A stretch of 55,553 nucleotides of DNA from Candidatus Nanopelagicales bacterium (GTDB lineage: Bacteria; Actinomycetota; Actinomycetes; S36-B12). The position numbers were made by a program, and so were the translations under genes. Location: the NCBI GenBank assembly GCA_017857175.1, contig JAFMDS010000008.1, positions 1 through 55,553 of the forward strand. Direction: 5' to 3'. Positions 24,693 to 34,784 of this stretch are shown here, in pieces; position 1 is the first letter of the stretch; each line of letters begins with the position of its first letter. The notes beneath the pieces are model-generated. The model had not been told where the DNA came from. It saw nothing but the letters and a program-made list of their open reading frames with translations, and did not search any database.

Positions 24693-26969
24693 CTAGGTGC
24701 CTGCGGCGCGGACACTCACTGGGATCCCGGAGAGCACGGCTGTTCCGCCAAGTGGGTCAATCGATGATGTACTGACCAAAGTGTTGACATTGAAGTCGCT
24801 CCACCCATGAGGAATGCAGATGCACCCTTGCATGACCGAATCAGATGCCAACACCGGAATATCGATGGAACCGACTTCGCTGGAAACCCTCAGAAGTGAT
24901 CCATCGGATACTGAGATTGCGGCGACATCGTCGGGATGCATCATCGCCGTCGGCAGATTTGAACCACCCTGAAGAGTTGGAATGTCTTTCATCCATGAGT
25001 TATTGGAGCGCAATTGCCTGCGACCAATGAGCAGGAATGAACCTGGGTCTGTCTGAGGGATCTGGGAAAGGTGCACTGAAGCCTCTGACAATGCAGTAAC
25101 TAGGACTTCAGGCCCAAATTCAATGCGGCCGCTGGGGGTGCGCAACATTTCCGGGAGGCGGGGCTTGAGAGCTCCGAGATCGATGCCGTGCGGGGCATCG
25201 ATCAGGTGTTGCAGTGTCAGGCCTCCTGAATAAGTCCCACAACCATCACCGTAGGGACCACTGCGAATGCGGATATCGAGAAGTCGATCAACCCCGCGGC
25301 GCGGTGCGACAGCGGCCAGTATTGATTCTGCCGTTTGACCATGACACCGCGATGCCGAATCTTTGGCTGCCTGTGCGGCAACCGCGTATGCCACAAAGTC
25401 ATCCATCGCCTCGGCCGTTGGTTCATTGCCTGTAGTAATTCCCACCGCTATCGAGGCCAAGGTCAGGAGCACTTCGGCTTCGTCCTTCTCGCCGTCTGGG
25501 ATTTCAAAGATGGCAGGGGAGTAGCGAGCTTGATCGCGAACAGCCAAGTTATTAAACGCAATGTCATGATGTGGCCGAGTCAGCGGCGAGGCAACGGGCA
25601 AAATGACATCAGCTAATGAGTTGGTCGCGGTGAGAAATGGGTCTACGGAAACGAAAAGATCCAAAGACTTGAATGCTTTGGTGAGCCTGCCTGAGTCGGG
25701 CGTTGAGACGATTGGATTACCACCCACAACGAAAACAGCCCGAATGTGCTCCCCAGTTTCTGGGTCAGGGGTGTCTATTTCCTCCGCGAGAGTGGAAACA
25801 GGGAATTCACCGAGAACGCTAGGGAGTTTGCGTACTCTCGTGCGCCGCCGTCCGGGGATGCTGACGCCGTGCCCGGTGCCTGAGGTTCCTTCTGTTGAGG
25901 GCCCTCCCGCAACGGCGAGGGGGAACATGACTCCACCTGGTTTATCAAGAGAGCCAATGGCAATGTTCACTACATCAATTAACCATGAGCCTACGGTCGC
26001 GAAGGGAACGATTTGCCCATTGACGCTCAAACCGGAGGTTGTAGTTCCCATGCGTCCGTAGACAGCTGCGCTTTGTGCTTGTGAGAGTTCCTGAGCGATC
26101 CTGCGCGTTGTCGTCGCCTCGATGCCGGTAACGGCAGCGACTGACTCTGGGGTAAATGCGGCGAGAGATTCGGTAACGCTATGCACTTGCTCAGGGTCAA
26201 TCCACTCAGCTGCGGCGCCAAGTGTGGGGGAACTCTCGATGAGTAACACGTGAGCGAGAGCGGCAAGCCAGAGGGCATCGCTACCAGGTCGAATAGTGAG
26301 GTGCTCATCGGCAAATTCGGCCGTTCGAGTGCGGATTGGATCGATGACGATTACTCGGCCACCACGCTTGCGCAGGGCCCGCAGCCGCCCGGGAAAGTCT
26401 GCAGCGGTCATCATGGATCCGTTGGACACCATCGGGTTGGCGCCAATCACTAGAAAGTAGTCGGTGCGATCAATATCTGGGATGGCGACGGAAAGTGCTG
26501 TCCCGTACATCATGGCCGAGGCGGCCTGCTTGGGCATTTGATCCACGGTACTGGCAGAAAAGCGTTGAGTAGTCCCGAGCGCCTTGATAAATGCGGGTAG
26601 CATGAAAGTCCCAGCCAGACTGTGAATATTGGGATTGCCCAAGAACATTCCTACTGCTTCAGGTCCAGCATCTCGCATGATTGCGCCAAGACGGGTCCGA
26701 ACAACACCGAAGGCTTCATCCCAGGTGGCAGGAACGAGGTTGCCCGACGCATTGCGCACCAGGGGATTTCGAAGCCTTGTGGGATCCACATGAAGTTCAC
26801 CGAGGGCCACCCCCTTGGGGCAGATGAATCCATGGCTGAATACATCGTCCGAGTCCCCCCTCACCGAGGTGACCTGAGAATGTTCGATGGTGAGAGTGAG
26901 TCCGCAGTTGGCCTCGCATAACGGGCAAATGCGTTGGACGCTTGTCGATTCGGAGCCATTCGGATTCAT
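24693..26969 (-). CDS. Molybdopterin-dependent oxidoreductase, formate dehydrogenase/nitrate reductase-like
   Basis: A 758-residue Mo/W-bisMGD enzyme. The N-terminal [4Fe-4S] site reads CPLCEANCGL with the fourth Cys in FICPKGVALGE. The Mo-binding domains follow (ANPMVSNGSMM, DPIRTRTAEFADEHL, VVGGNPIVSTPDSGR), and the C-terminal MopB dinucleotide-binding barrel includes LRSNNSWMKDIP and IPHGWSDFN. Near the active site SASTVDQMPKQ has no Cys or Sec ligand, so Ser or another residue would bind the metal. Substrate unknown. No electron-transfer partner subunit is adjacent. It is divergent from the CO dehydrogenase cluster, with which it shares Mo cofactor demand. Confidence 0.88.
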   Translation of the reverse strand: MNPNGSESTSVQRICPLCEANCGLTLTIEHSQVTSVRGDSDDVFSHGFICPKGVALGELHVDPTRLRNPLVRNASGNLVPATWDEAFGVVRTRLGAIMRDAGPEAVGMFLGNPNIHSLAGTFMLPAFIKALGTTQRFSASTVDQMPKQAASAMMYGTALSVAIPDIDRTDYFLVIGANPMVSNGSMMTAADFPGRLRALRKRGGRVIVIDPIRTRTAEFADEHLTIRPGSDALWLAALAHVLLIESSPTLGAAAEWIDPEQVHSVTESLAAFTPESVAAVTGIEATTTRRIAQELSQAQSAAVYGRMGTTTSGLSVNGQIVPFATVGSWLIDVVNIAIGSLDKPGGVMFPLAVAGGPSTEGTSGTGHGVSIPGRRRTRVRKLPSVLGEFPVSTLAEEIDTPDPETGEHIRAVFVVGGNPIVSTPDSGRLTKAFKSLDLFVSVDPFLTATNSLADVILPVASPLTRPHHDIAFNNLAVRDQARYSPAIFEIPDGEKDEAEVLLTLASIAVGITTGNEPTAEAMDDFVAYAVAAQAAKDSASRCHGQTAESILAAVAPRRGVDRLLDIRIRSGPYGDGCGTYSGGLTLQHLIDAPHGIDLGALKPRLPEMLRTPSGRIEFGPEVLVTALSEASVHLSQIPQTDPGSFLLIGRRQLRSNNSWMKDIPTLQGGSNLPTAMMHPDDVAAISVSDGSLLRVSSEVGSIDIPVLASDSVMQGCICIPHGWSDFNVNTLVSTSSIDPLGGTAVLSGIPVSVRAAGT

Positions 26970-27191
26970 GGGGCAAGCCTGCCACCGACGATGGAGCCTG
27001 TCCTCGGTTCAACTGAGAAGGCAACTGGATTTTCCAATACGGCGTGCCCCAAATGCCCGAAATATACAAATTGAGAAATTGATCAGTCAAGTTTCCTGGT
27101 TCGGGGTGCGCTGCTGTGGTGCAAGGTGCAGTATTGCCCTAAGGTTCGGGGGCGCGAATCGTTCGTGAAAAAACAGAGCACAGGAGCATTA

Positions 27192-27827
27192 ATGGAACTG
27201 AAGAACTCGTTCACCGTCCCGGCCGACGTGGAGACAGCGTGGAACACTCTGTTAAACGTAGAGTCCATCGCGCCGTGCATGCCTGGTGCGACTCTGGAAT
27301 CCGTTGATGGTGACGAATTCACCGGCAACGTGAAGGTCAAATTGGGCCCCGTCTCTATGACATACGGTGGAGAGGCTCGTTTCGTGAGCAAAGATGCTGC
27401 CGCGCACATCGCCATCATCGAGGGCACGGGCAAAGAAAGCCGCGGTACCGGTACCGCCAAGGCGCACGTCACCACTGAACTCATTGCTGAGAGCCCAACA
27501 ACGACTCGCGTCGATGTCACAACCGACTTGACCATTACGGGAAAGGCAGCACAATTCGGTCGCGGCGTTATGCAAGAAGTTGCCGGACGTTTGGTTGATC
27601 AATTTGCAGGAAACCTAGAGCAGGTCATTGCTGCGGGTAGCGCTCCAGCCGCCGCTCCAGCCGCTGATGGAACATCTGCCACTGCAGCTGCCCCAGCACC
27701 TGTAAAGCAGGCAGAGGCTTTGGATCTTGGTTCCGTTGCTATGGGACCCGTGCTCAAGCGTGCTATTCCAGTGGTCATCGGAGCCGTTGTTGTTATTGGT
27801 GTTATCTGGTGGTTGATCGCCAAGTAG
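27192..27827 (+). CDS. coxG: CoxG, SRPBCC membrane-anchored CO dehydrogenase accessory protein
   Basis: A 211-residue protein whose first 145 residues are an SRPBCC domain of the CoxG type (MELKNSFTVPADVETAWNTL, then PCMPGATLESVDGDEFTGNV). An Ala/Pro-rich linker follows, then one C-terminal membrane helix (VVIGAVVVIGVIWWLIAK). CoxG proteins link CO dehydrogenase to the membrane, and mycobacterial work points to handling of menaquinone. The start at 27192 is set by AGGAG 6 nt upstream; an earlier ATG at 27126 lacks a site. It is 119 nt upstream of coxM. Confidence 0.9.
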   Translation: MELKNSFTVPADVETAWNTLLNVESIAPCMPGATLESVDGDEFTGNVKVKLGPVSMTYGGEARFVSKDAAAHIAIIEGTGKESRGTGTAKAHVTTELIAESPTTTRVDVTTDLTITGKAAQFGRGVMQEVAGRLVDQFAGNLEQVIAAGSAPAAAPAADGTSATAAAPAPVKQAEALDLGSVAMGPVLKRAIPVVIGAVVVIGVIWWLIAK

Positions 27828-27860
27828 TCGTGGGGGACCCCTTCGATTGCGCACGGCGCA

Positions 27861-27890
27861 TTGGCGGGAAAGTTTAGAACCGCATAAACA
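27861..27890 (+). promoter_or_regulatory. Possible promoter of coxM
   Basis: TTGGCG (27861-27866) and TAAACA (27885-27890) are separated by 18 nt, just upstream of an operator-like palindrome. The match to consensus is weak. Confidence 0.25.
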
Positions 27891-27897
27891 AATAACT

Positions 27898-27921
27898 GCG
27901 TTCCCACAATTGTAGGAATGC
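27898..27921. promoter_or_regulatory. 24-bp imperfect palindrome upstream of coxM, candidate operator
   Basis: The sequence GCGTTCCCACAATTGTAGGA, then ATGC, is symmetric at 10 of 12 position pairs around the fully palindromic ACAATTGT. It lies 25 nt before the coxM start. A regulator of CO dehydrogenase expression could bind here; alternatively it is a leader hairpin. Confidence 0.4.
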
Positions 27922-27946
27922 TCGGCATAAAGGGAAAGGGGACGGG

Positions 27947-28819
27947 ATGCAAACTCCCGCACCATTAGAGGAATATGTGCGCGCCACATCGGTCGCAGAT
28001 GCAATCGCGCAACTGGAAAAATATGGCGAGGATGCACGTCTCGTTGCGGGTGGGCACAGTCTCATCCCGATGATGCGCTTGCGCCTTGCACGCCCTGAGG
28101 CGCTTATTGACATTAACGACCTCGATGAATTGAAGTCCATCAAGGTGGAAGGGAACGAAATCGTGATTGGCGCGATGGTTCGCCACCGCGAGGTTCTTGA
28201 CTCACCTTTACTCTTCGAGCACTACCCGATTTTCCGCGAATGCGAAAAGGTCATCGCTGACCCAGTAGTGCGCAATCGTGGAACCGTGGGTGGCTCTTAC
28301 TGCCAAGCCGACCCTTCTGAAGATCTGTCCGCCCTAGGCTCAGCGCTCAGGGGTTCCGTTGTCATTCAGAATTCCACGGGTACCCGCACGGTCCCCATGC
28401 GTGAGTTCCACTTCGGTCCTTATATGACTCAGGTGGGCGACGGCGAGATTCTGACCGAGGTTCGATTCCCAATCCGTCCCGGCGCAGGCAGTGCTTACGA
28501 AAAAGTCGAACGTCGTGTTGGTGACTGGGCGGTTACGTCCGTGGGCACCTTTGTCGTGGTGAAGAACGGTGTCGTCGAAGACTGTGGCATTGGCCTTGCG
28601 GCCGTTGGTGCAGAGCACTTCTGCGTGCCAGCAGCTGAGGAATTCTTGATCGGCAAAGCGCCGACCGAAGAAAACCTCGTACAGGCTGCAACCTTGGCAG
28701 CTGAGGGGTGCAACCCATCATCTGACCAACGCGGGCCTGCTGACTACAAAAAGCATCTTGCCAAGGAGCTCACCCTGCGTGCGCTTCGCCGTTCCGTCCA
28801 ATCAAGCCAAGGAGCCTGA
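27947..28819 (+). CDS. coxM: CO dehydrogenase medium (FAD) subunit
   Basis: A 290-residue flavoprotein subunit of aerobic Mo-Cu CO dehydrogenase. It accepts electrons from the Fe-S subunit. The two FAD motifs are [15 protein letters not shown] near residue 35 and [15 protein letters not shown] near residue 110. The C-terminal CO_deh_flav_C domain follows. The ribosome site GGAAAGGGG precedes the ATG. coxS begins 1 nt after its stop. Confidence 0.95.
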   Translation: MQTPAPLEEYVRATSVADAIAQLEKYGEDARLVAGGHSLIPMMRLRLARPEALIDINDLDELKSIKVEGNEIVIGAMVRHREVLDSPLLFEHYPIFRECEKVIADPVVRNRGTVGGSYCQADPSEDLSALGSALRGSVVIQNSTGTRTVPMREFHFGPYMTQVGDGEILTEVRFPIRPGAGSAYEKVERRVGDWAVTSVGTFVVVKNGVVEDCGIGLAAVGAEHFCVPAAEEFLIGKAPTEENLVQAATLAAEGCNPSSDQRGPADYKKHLAKELTLRALRRSVQSSQGA

Positions 28820-28820
28820 C

Positions 28821-29300
28821 ATGCAGGTAACAATGACAATCAATGGTGAATCAGTCACCAAAGAGTGCGAACCGCGCACACTGCTCGTTCACTTCATCCG
28901 CGACATCGTGGGACTTCGTGGCACCCATTGGGGTTGCGACACCTCCAACTGCGGTACCTGTGTGCTGTGGGTTGACGGCGAACCGGTCAAGAGTTGCACA
29001 ATGTTGGCAGCCATGGCAGATGGCCGCGAGGTGCGCACGGTTGAGGGCCTCGAGCAAAATGGCCAACTCGATCCAATCCAGGAAGGCTTCCGGGAGTGTC
29101 ATGGTCTCCAGTGCGGCTTCTGCACACCAGGCATGATGATGACCGGCCGTTGGATCTTGGACAACAATCCCAATCCTTCCGAGGAAGAAATCCGCGAGGG
29201 AATCTCCGGCCAGCTTTGCCGCTGCACCGGTTACCACAACATCGTTAAGTCAATCCAATGGGCAGCTGAGCACCCCGCAGAGAATGAGGTAAAGGCATGA
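28821..29300 (+). CDS. coxS: CO dehydrogenase small (2Fe-2S) subunit
   Basis: A 159-residue subunit with two [2Fe-2S] clusters. The N-terminal ferredoxin-type cluster uses [11 protein letters not shown] plus KSC (residues about 41-65). The C-terminal cluster uses [12 protein letters not shown] and [10 protein letters not shown]. The start at 28821 is the ATG directly after coxM; the longer in-frame extension lies inside coxM. It overlaps coxL by 4 nt (ATGA). Confidence 0.96.
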   Translation: MQVTMTINGESVTKECEPRTLLVHFIRDIVGLRGTHWGCDTSNCGTCVLWVDGEPVKSCTMLAAMADGREVRTVEGLEQNGQLDPIQEGFRECHGLQCGFCTPGMMMTGRWILDNNPNPSEEEIREGISGQLCRCTGYHNIVKSIQWAAEHPAENEVKA

Positions 29301-31744
29301 CCGCAGTAGAGGAAGCACCTCTCAGTCCCGCAGGTAACCCCATTGGGTTCGGCAACATGAAGCGTGTCGAGGATCAGCGTTTTATTCGTGGCGAAGGCAA
29401 CTACGTTGATGACGTTAACCTCCCAGGCATGCTGCACAGCGCGATTCTGCGCAGCCCATACGCGCATGCCCGCATCAAGAGCATTGACACCTCGGCAGCT
29501 GAAGCACTCCCGGGTGTTGTAGCGGTCATCACGGGAAAGACGCTCGAGGGAATTCCGCGTCCTTCACTCCTCGGTGACAACTTCGCTTGGATGCCAACGC
29601 TGTCTTATGACACTCAGGCAGTCCTCGCAACGGACAAAGTCCGTTTTCAGGGGCAAGAGGTTGCTTTCGTTGTTGCAACTGATCGTTACATTGCTAAGGA
29701 TGCACTGGAACTGATCGACGTTGACTACGAACAACTCGAGCCAGTCATGGATGCCAAAAAGGCAATGGAGCCAGGTGCTCCTGTTATCCGTGATGACAAG
29801 GGTCAAACCGATAACTCGATCACCGATGTCCACGGTCACAAGACCTGGGAGTCAGGTAACGCCATTGGTACCGCAGAGGCAATTGCACAGGCTGAGAATG
29901 ACCCCAACTGTGTCGTTGTGACTCAGGAAATCATGTACCCACGTGTGCACCCAGCTCCCATGGAGACCTGCGGTTCCGTGTCCTACCTGGACAAAGTGAC
30001 TGGGCAATTGACCATGTACACAACCAGCCAAGCACCACATGCGCACCGGACGGTTTACGCCATGGTCGCAGGTTTGCCGGAGCACAAGATCCGCATCATC
30101 AGTCCCGACGTCGGTGGTGGATTTGGCAACAAGGTGGGTGTCTACCCGGGCTACGTCCTTTCAGTGATTGGCACAATCGTCACGGGCAAGCCGGTCAAGT
30201 GGATGGAAGACCGTGGGGAGAACCTCATGTCAACATCCTTCGCTCGTGACTACCACATGACGGGAACCATTGCGGCAACTAAAGAGGGCAAGATCCTCGC
30301 TGTTGACGTCGATGTTCTCGCAGATCATGGCGCCTTCAATGGTGTGGCACAGCCAACGAACTACCCGGCTGGCTTCTTCCACATTTTCTCGGGCTCCTAT
30401 GACTACCCACATGCGCACTGCAAGGTGACACCGGTCTACACAAATAAGGCACCCGGTGGCGTGGCATATGCATGCTCATTCCGCATCACCGAGGCTGTTT
30501 ATCTGATCGAACGTCTGGTTGACTGCTTGGCTGCCGAGCTCAACATGGATCCAGCGGAACTTCGTTTGAAGAATCTACTGCGTCCAGAGCAGTTCCCATA
30601 CACCTCGCCAACAGGCTGGGAGTATGACTCAGGCGAGTACGAAAAGACCATGCGCGTGGCAATGGAAATTGCTGGCTACGACGAACTGCGCAAAGAGCAG
30701 GAAGAAAAACGCGCTCGCGGCGAGTACATGGGCATCGGATTCTCCTTCTTCACAGAAGGTGTCGGCGCTGGTCCCCGCAAGGACATGGACATCCTCGGCC
30801 TCGGAATGGCAGACGGCATCGAATTGCGCGTGCACCCCACGGGCAAGGCAGTACTTCGTCTCTCGGTGCAGAGCCAGGGTCAGGCACATGAAACAACTTA
30901 TGCGCAGATCGTTGCTCATGAGTTGGGCATCAACCCTGAAGACATTGAGGTTGTGCACGGTGACACGGACCAGACTCCATTCGGACTTGGCACTTATGGT
31001 TCGCGTTCAACGCCTGTGTCGGGTGCAGCTGCTGCAGTTGTTTCCCGTAAGGTCAAAGAGCGGGCCCGCCAGGTTGCTGCTGCAGCCCTGGAGTGCTCAC
31101 CCGATGACCTCGAGTGGGAGTTGGGCCGCTGGTTTGTCAAGGGTGATAAGGAGCGCGGCAAGACCATCACCGAGATCGCACTTCTGTCCCATGGTTCATT
31201 GGAACTGCCAGAGGGCGTTGAGGGTCACCTCGATGCTACGGCCGTTTACAACCCACCAAACCTGACGTACCCATACGGTTGCTACATCTGCGTCGTTGAC
31301 GTTGATCCTGGCACAGGGCAGGTCAAGGTTCGTCGATTCATTGCAGTTGATGATTGCGGTACTCGCATCAACCCAATGGTCGTTGAAGGTCAAGTCCACG
31401 GTGGCTTGGCCGACGGCATCGGCATGGCACTCATGGAGCTGATTGCATTCGATGAGGACGGCAACAACCTTGGTGGATCCTTCATGGACTACCTGTTGCC
31501 AACCGCAATGGAATGCCCCACCTACGAATTGGGTGAGACGGTTACACCGTCACCACACCACCCAATTGGCGCTAAGGGTGTTGGTGAATCAGCAACAGTT
31601 GGTTCGCCACCTGCGGTGGTAAACGCGGTTATGGACGCCCTTGCACCATTTGGTGTCCGTCACGCTGACATGCCACTCACACCTGCCAACGTGTGGCGTG
31701 CGATTCAGGGTAACCCAATCCGCGTTGACATGGCAGTCGAGTAA
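29297..31744 (+). CDS. coxL: Form I aerobic CO dehydrogenase large subunit
   Basis: The 815-residue catalytic subunit that oxidises CO to CO2 at a Mo-S-Cu centre. The active-site loop reads AYACSFR near residue 390. It matches the AYxCSFR signature of form I (true CO-oxidising) CoxL, with the Cu-binding Cys, and differs from the AYRGAGR of form II. The catalytic Glu lies in [20 protein letters not shown] near residue 765. N-terminal block [20 protein letters not shown] is typical. Length matches family members (about 800). Confidence 0.97.
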   Translation: MTAVEEAPLSPAGNPIGFGNMKRVEDQRFIRGEGNYVDDVNLPGMLHSAILRSPYAHARIKSIDTSAAEALPGVVAVITGKTLEGIPRPSLLGDNFAWMPTLSYDTQAVLATDKVRFQGQEVAFVVATDRYIAKDALELIDVDYEQLEPVMDAKKAMEPGAPVIRDDKGQTDNSITDVHGHKTWESGNAIGTAEAIAQAENDPNCVVVTQEIMYPRVHPAPMETCGSVSYLDKVTGQLTMYTTSQAPHAHRTVYAMVAGLPEHKIRIISPDVGGGFGNKVGVYPGYVLSVIGTIVTGKPVKWMEDRGENLMSTSFARDYHMTGTIAATKEGKILAVDVDVLADHGAFNGVAQPTNYPAGFFHIFSGSYDYPHAHCKVTPVYTNKAPGGVAYACSFRITEAVYLIERLVDCLAAELNMDPAELRLKNLLRPEQFPYTSPTGWEYDSGEYEKTMRVAMEIAGYDELRKEQEEKRARGEYMGIGFSFFTEGVGAGPRKDMDILGLGMADGIELRVHPTGKAVLRLSVQSQGQAHETTYAQIVAHELGINPEDIEVVHGDTDQTPFGLGTYGSRSTPVSGAAAAVVSRKVKERARQVAAAALECSPDDLEWELGRWFVKGDKERGKTITEIALLSHGSLELPEGVEGHLDATAVYNPPNLTYPYGCYICVVDVDPGTGQVKVRRFIAVDDCGTRINPMVVEGQVHGGLADGIGMALMELIAFDEDGNNLGGSFMDYLLPTAMECPTYELGETVTPSPHHPIGAKGVGESATVGSPPAVVNAVMDALAPFGVRHADMPLTPANVWRAIQGNPIRVDMAVE

Positions 31745-31769
31745 AGCCAAGAATCCAAGCGATAAACAC

Positions 31770-32660
31770 ATGATCATGTCGAGCGTGCATGAAAGGGCCG
31801 AGCGGTTACGCGCCGAGCGGACTCCTTTCGTGCACGCTCGTGTGGTTTTAGCTGAACGACCAACATCGGCCAATCCTGGTGATGAAGCCATCATCTTGGA
31901 AGATGGCACCATAGAAGGCTTCGTCGGCGGACATTGCGCCGTGGCAACCGTGCGCAATCAAGCTCTGGAATTGTTGCGATCTGGAGATCCAATTCTGCTT
32001 CGCATCACGCCCAATCCGGAGGACAATCAACCTGGGAAAATCGTGGTTCACAATCACTGTTTGTCTGGGGGAAGTCTGGAGATTTTCATGGAGCCGATAA
32101 TTCCCGCACCAATTCTTCAGGTATTTGGCGAATCACCCATCGCTCGTGCATTGCAAAATATTGGCGCGGCAATGGGATACCGCGTCCACGATTGGGACGG
32201 TTCAAATTTACAAGGTGTTGATGCAGTCGTCGTAGCCTCACATGGCAATGATGAAGAGTTGATCCTTGAGCATGCCATCAAGGCTCAAGTTCCATATGTT
32301 GGCTTAATCGCCAGCCCAAAGCGTGCTGCTGCGGTCAAAGAATCACTTGACCTGCCAGATCACCAGAGACAGGTACTGCACTCACCGGCAGGACTGAACA
32401 TCGGTGCTCGAACACCCGAGGAAATTGCACTTTCTATCTTTGCCGAGATAACTGAGTTAAGGCGTGCGCCCTCTGACGCGATGCCTTCCAAGCAGGTTGA
32501 AGTCACGCCGCTCACGGCCATTGATCCGATTTGCAAGATGACCGTTGCCGCTGTTGAAACTTCTATCCACGCTGATGTCGATGGCGAGCGTTGGTACTTT
32601 TGCGCTCCCGGCTGCAAAAAGGCATTTGTTGCGAACCCTGCTGCTTTCCAGCAGGCTTAG
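31770..32660 (+). CDS. XdhC/CoxF-type maturation protein with C-terminal YHS domain
   Basis: A 296-residue protein. Residues about 1-110 form the XdhC/CoxI N-terminal domain (GFVGGHCAVATVRNQALELL). Residues 115-235 form the Rossmann XdhC C-terminal domain (YVGLIASPKRAAAVKE). Residues 250-295 form a YHS metal-binding domain (DPICKMTVAAVE, then WYFCAPGCKKAFVANPAAF, with three Cys). XdhC-type proteins insert sulfur into the Mo cofactor. The attached YHS domain may handle copper for the Mo-Cu centre, which is inference. The start is ATG 31770 or 31776; no strong ribosome site separates them. It follows coxL by 25 nt. Confidence 0.85.
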   Translation: MIMSSVHERAERLRAERTPFVHARVVLAERPTSANPGDEAIILEDGTIEGFVGGHCAVATVRNQALELLRSGDPILLRITPNPEDNQPGKIVVHNHCLSGGSLEIFMEPIIPAPILQVFGESPIARALQNIGAAMGYRVHDWDGSNLQGVDAVVVASHGNDEELILEHAIKAQVPYVGLIASPKRAAAVKESLDLPDHQRQVLHSPAGLNIGARTPEEIALSIFAEITELRRAPSDAMPSKQVEVTPLTAIDPICKMTVAAVETSIHADVDGERWYFCAPGCKKAFVANPAAFQQA

Positions 32661-32663
32661 CCC

Positions 32664-33548
32664 ATGACTCAAGCAGCCGAAATTGATTCGCCCCAGACAC
32701 TCATCAATGCCCTTGAGGGCGCGGGGTATCTCGCCGAGTTGGGTCTAGCCACATCACTTTTTCTGAACATGCGCTTGCCGCAGCCGCTCTTGCTCGAGGG
32801 TGAAGCAGGGGTTGGTAAAACCCAAGCCGCTAAGTCGATTGCAGATCTATTAGACACACCACTTATTCGTTTGCAATGCTACGAGGGTATAGATGCATCC
32901 GAAGCACTCTATGAGTGGAATTATCCGCGCCAGCTTCTATCAATCCGGGTTGCTGAATCCCAGGGCCAGGACATCGGTGAGGAAACCCTTTTTGGCCGGG
33001 ACTACCTCATTGATCGACCTCTCCTGCAAGCACTTGAGCATAAAGGCCCTAACCCAGCTGTGCTTTTAATTGACGAGGTTGATCGAGCTGATGAGGAATT
33101 TGAGGCTTTCCTCTTTGAAATGCTAGCCGAGTGCACGGTTACCGTTCCCGAATTGGGAACCTTGCGTGCCACTCAGCCACCGATTGTCATTTTGACATCA
33201 AACCGAACCAGAGATTTGCACGATGCGCTCAAGCGCCGCTGTCTTTATCACTGGATTGATTACCCCGACCTAGAGCATGCAACACGCATTGTTCACATGC
33301 GACTGCCGGATGCCAATGAGAAACTTGTCGCGCAGATTGCAGGTGCGGTTCAACGCCTTCGCAGTCTCGACTTGCAAAAACCACCTGGTATCGCTGAGGC
33401 CATTGACTGGGCTCACGCGGCACAACTTCTCGGGATTCAGAATCTCAATGGTGACGATGTCATGCGAACCCTCGGCTCTGTGTTGAAATACCGTGAGGAC
33501 CAAGACGCCGCAATTGATCAAGGTGTGGGTTGGGTCGCAGGGGTCTAG
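32664..33548 (+). CDS. coxD: CoxD, MoxR-type AAA+ ATPase
   Basis: A 294-residue AAA+ chaperone-like ATPase required in other CO oxidisers for assembly of the active-site metal cluster. Walker A is GEAGVGKTQ near residue 48, Walker B is AVLLIDEVDRADEEFE near residue 137, and sensor 1 is ILTSNRTRDLHDALKRRCLY. It starts 3 nt after the XdhC-YHS gene and abuts coxE. Confidence 0.93.
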   Translation: MTQAAEIDSPQTLINALEGAGYLAELGLATSLFLNMRLPQPLLLEGEAGVGKTQAAKSIADLLDTPLIRLQCYEGIDASEALYEWNYPRQLLSIRVAESQGQDIGEETLFGRDYLIDRPLLQALEHKGPNPAVLLIDEVDRADEEFEAFLFEMLAECTVTVPELGTLRATQPPIVILTSNRTRDLHDALKRRCLYHWIDYPDLEHATRIVHMRLPDANEKLVAQIAGAVQRLRSLDLQKPPGIAEAIDWAHAAQLLGIQNLNGDDVMRTLGSVLKYREDQDAAIDQGVGWVAGV

Positions 33549-34784
33549 TTGCAGGAATCAAAGGGCGCAGGCCTTGTTGAGATTACAAGTGGTTTCGGGC
33601 ACCTGCTGCATTCCGCTGGCCTTCCAGTAACCCCAGAGCGAAGTGCTCGTTTCGCTGAGGCAGTGCTACTAGCCCAGCCTGTGAGTGTTGATGATCTTTA
33701 TTGGGTGGCGCGGGCAACCTTGGTGACTTCGCAAGAGCAGGTAACAATCTTTGACAATGTCTTTCGTCAGATTTTCCAGGGAATCATTGATTTTGCTGAT
33801 TATCGCCAGCCAACGAGTGAGTTGCCACCACCGCCAACCTCAACAGCATCCGATGAAAAGAGTCCGGGCGATCCTCAGCGCGAAGGGGAGAGCGCTTCAT
33901 CACCCAATGGCACCAGTGCGACCCCGGGCGCAGAAAGTGGCGATGAACATGACGAGGATGACATCAGTGTCTTAGCTGCAGTTAGTGATCAAGAGCGCAT
34001 CAATGACAAACCATTTTCGGCGCTCACCGAACAAGAGCTTGATTTGATCAGGCAACTCATTGAACAGTTGCCTGTTGTGCCGCCCATGCGCAAAGGGCGT
34101 CGTAGCTCTAAGCATAATCAGGGAAAGCAGTGGGATGTCCGCGCCACACTGCGACGGGCGCATCGGACAGGCGGTGACCCTGTGGTTCAAGTCATGCGCA
34201 AACCGGAGTCCAAACCGCGCAAAATTATTCTTATCGCCGATGTCTCCGGATCCATGGAGCCATATGCGCGGATCTACCTTCACCTCATGCGCGGAGCCGT
34301 CAAAGCCATTGGAGCCGAGGCATTTGTTTTTGCCACTCATTTGACCCACCTCACCCGCCAGTTGACCACGACCCACACCGAGATTGCGTATCAAAAGGCG
34401 GCGCAGAGTGCCAAGGACTGGTCGGGCGGAACCAAGATTGGTGGGGCTATTCAGGAGTTCATCGATAAATTTGGTCGTCGAGGTATGGCTCGCGGGTCTG
34501 TTGTCGTAATCGTGAGCGATGGTTGGGAGATGGGTGACACGGCTGAACTCAAAAAAGCCATGGAGCAATTATCCCGGTTGGCCTACCACATCATTTGGGT
34601 CAATCCACGTAAAGCGGGAATGGACTACGAACCTCTGGTGGGCGGCATGGCAACAGCGTTGCCCTACGTAGACACGTTCCTCTCTGGCCACAGTATGAAG
34701 GCACTGCAACAGGTTATGGATGCTATCTCGCAGGTTGGTAACGCGCCTCGAATTCAATCGAAGGGCCTCGTTTCCAGTATTTAA
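33549..34784 (+). CDS. coxE: CoxE, von Willebrand A domain protein
   Basis: A 411-residue partner of CoxD. The C-terminal VWA domain has the MIDAS motif DVSGSME near residue 228, with further metal-site positions in GGTKIGGA and SDGWEMGD. The middle (about residues 95-140) is acidic and low complexity. The TTG at 33549 directly follows the coxD stop and has AGGGG 5 nt upstream, supporting this rare start. No terminator is visible after it; the next gene is 304 nt away. Confidence 0.9.
   Translation: MQESKGAGLVEITSGFGHLLHSAGLPVTPERSARFAEAVLLAQPVSVDDLYWVARATLVTSQEQVTIFDNVFRQIFQGIIDFADYRQPTSELPPPPTSTASDEKSPGDPQREGESASSPNGTSATPGAESGDEHDEDDISVLAAVSDQERINDKPFSALTEQELDLIRQLIEQLPVVPPMRKGRRSSKHNQGKQWDVRATLRRAHRTGGDPVVQVMRKPESKPRKIILIADVSGSMEPYARIYLHLMRGAVKAIGAEAFVFATHLTHLTRQLTTTHTEIAYQKAAQSAKDWSGGTKIGGAIQEFIDKFGRRGMARGSVVVIVSDGWEMGDTAELKKAMEQLSRLAYHIIWVNPRKAGMDYEPLVGGMATALPYVDTFLSGHSMKALQQVMDAISQVGNAPRIQSKGLVSSI

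Noticed and set aside
28459-28469. GGTTCGATTCC, the T-loop sequence of tRNAs
   Set aside because: It is in the coxM coding frame (EVRFPI). The flanks do not fold into acceptor, D or anticodon arms.
33972-34568. Reverse-strand frame of 198 codons
   Set aside because: It is a shadow of coxE, which carries an intact VWA MIDAS motif.
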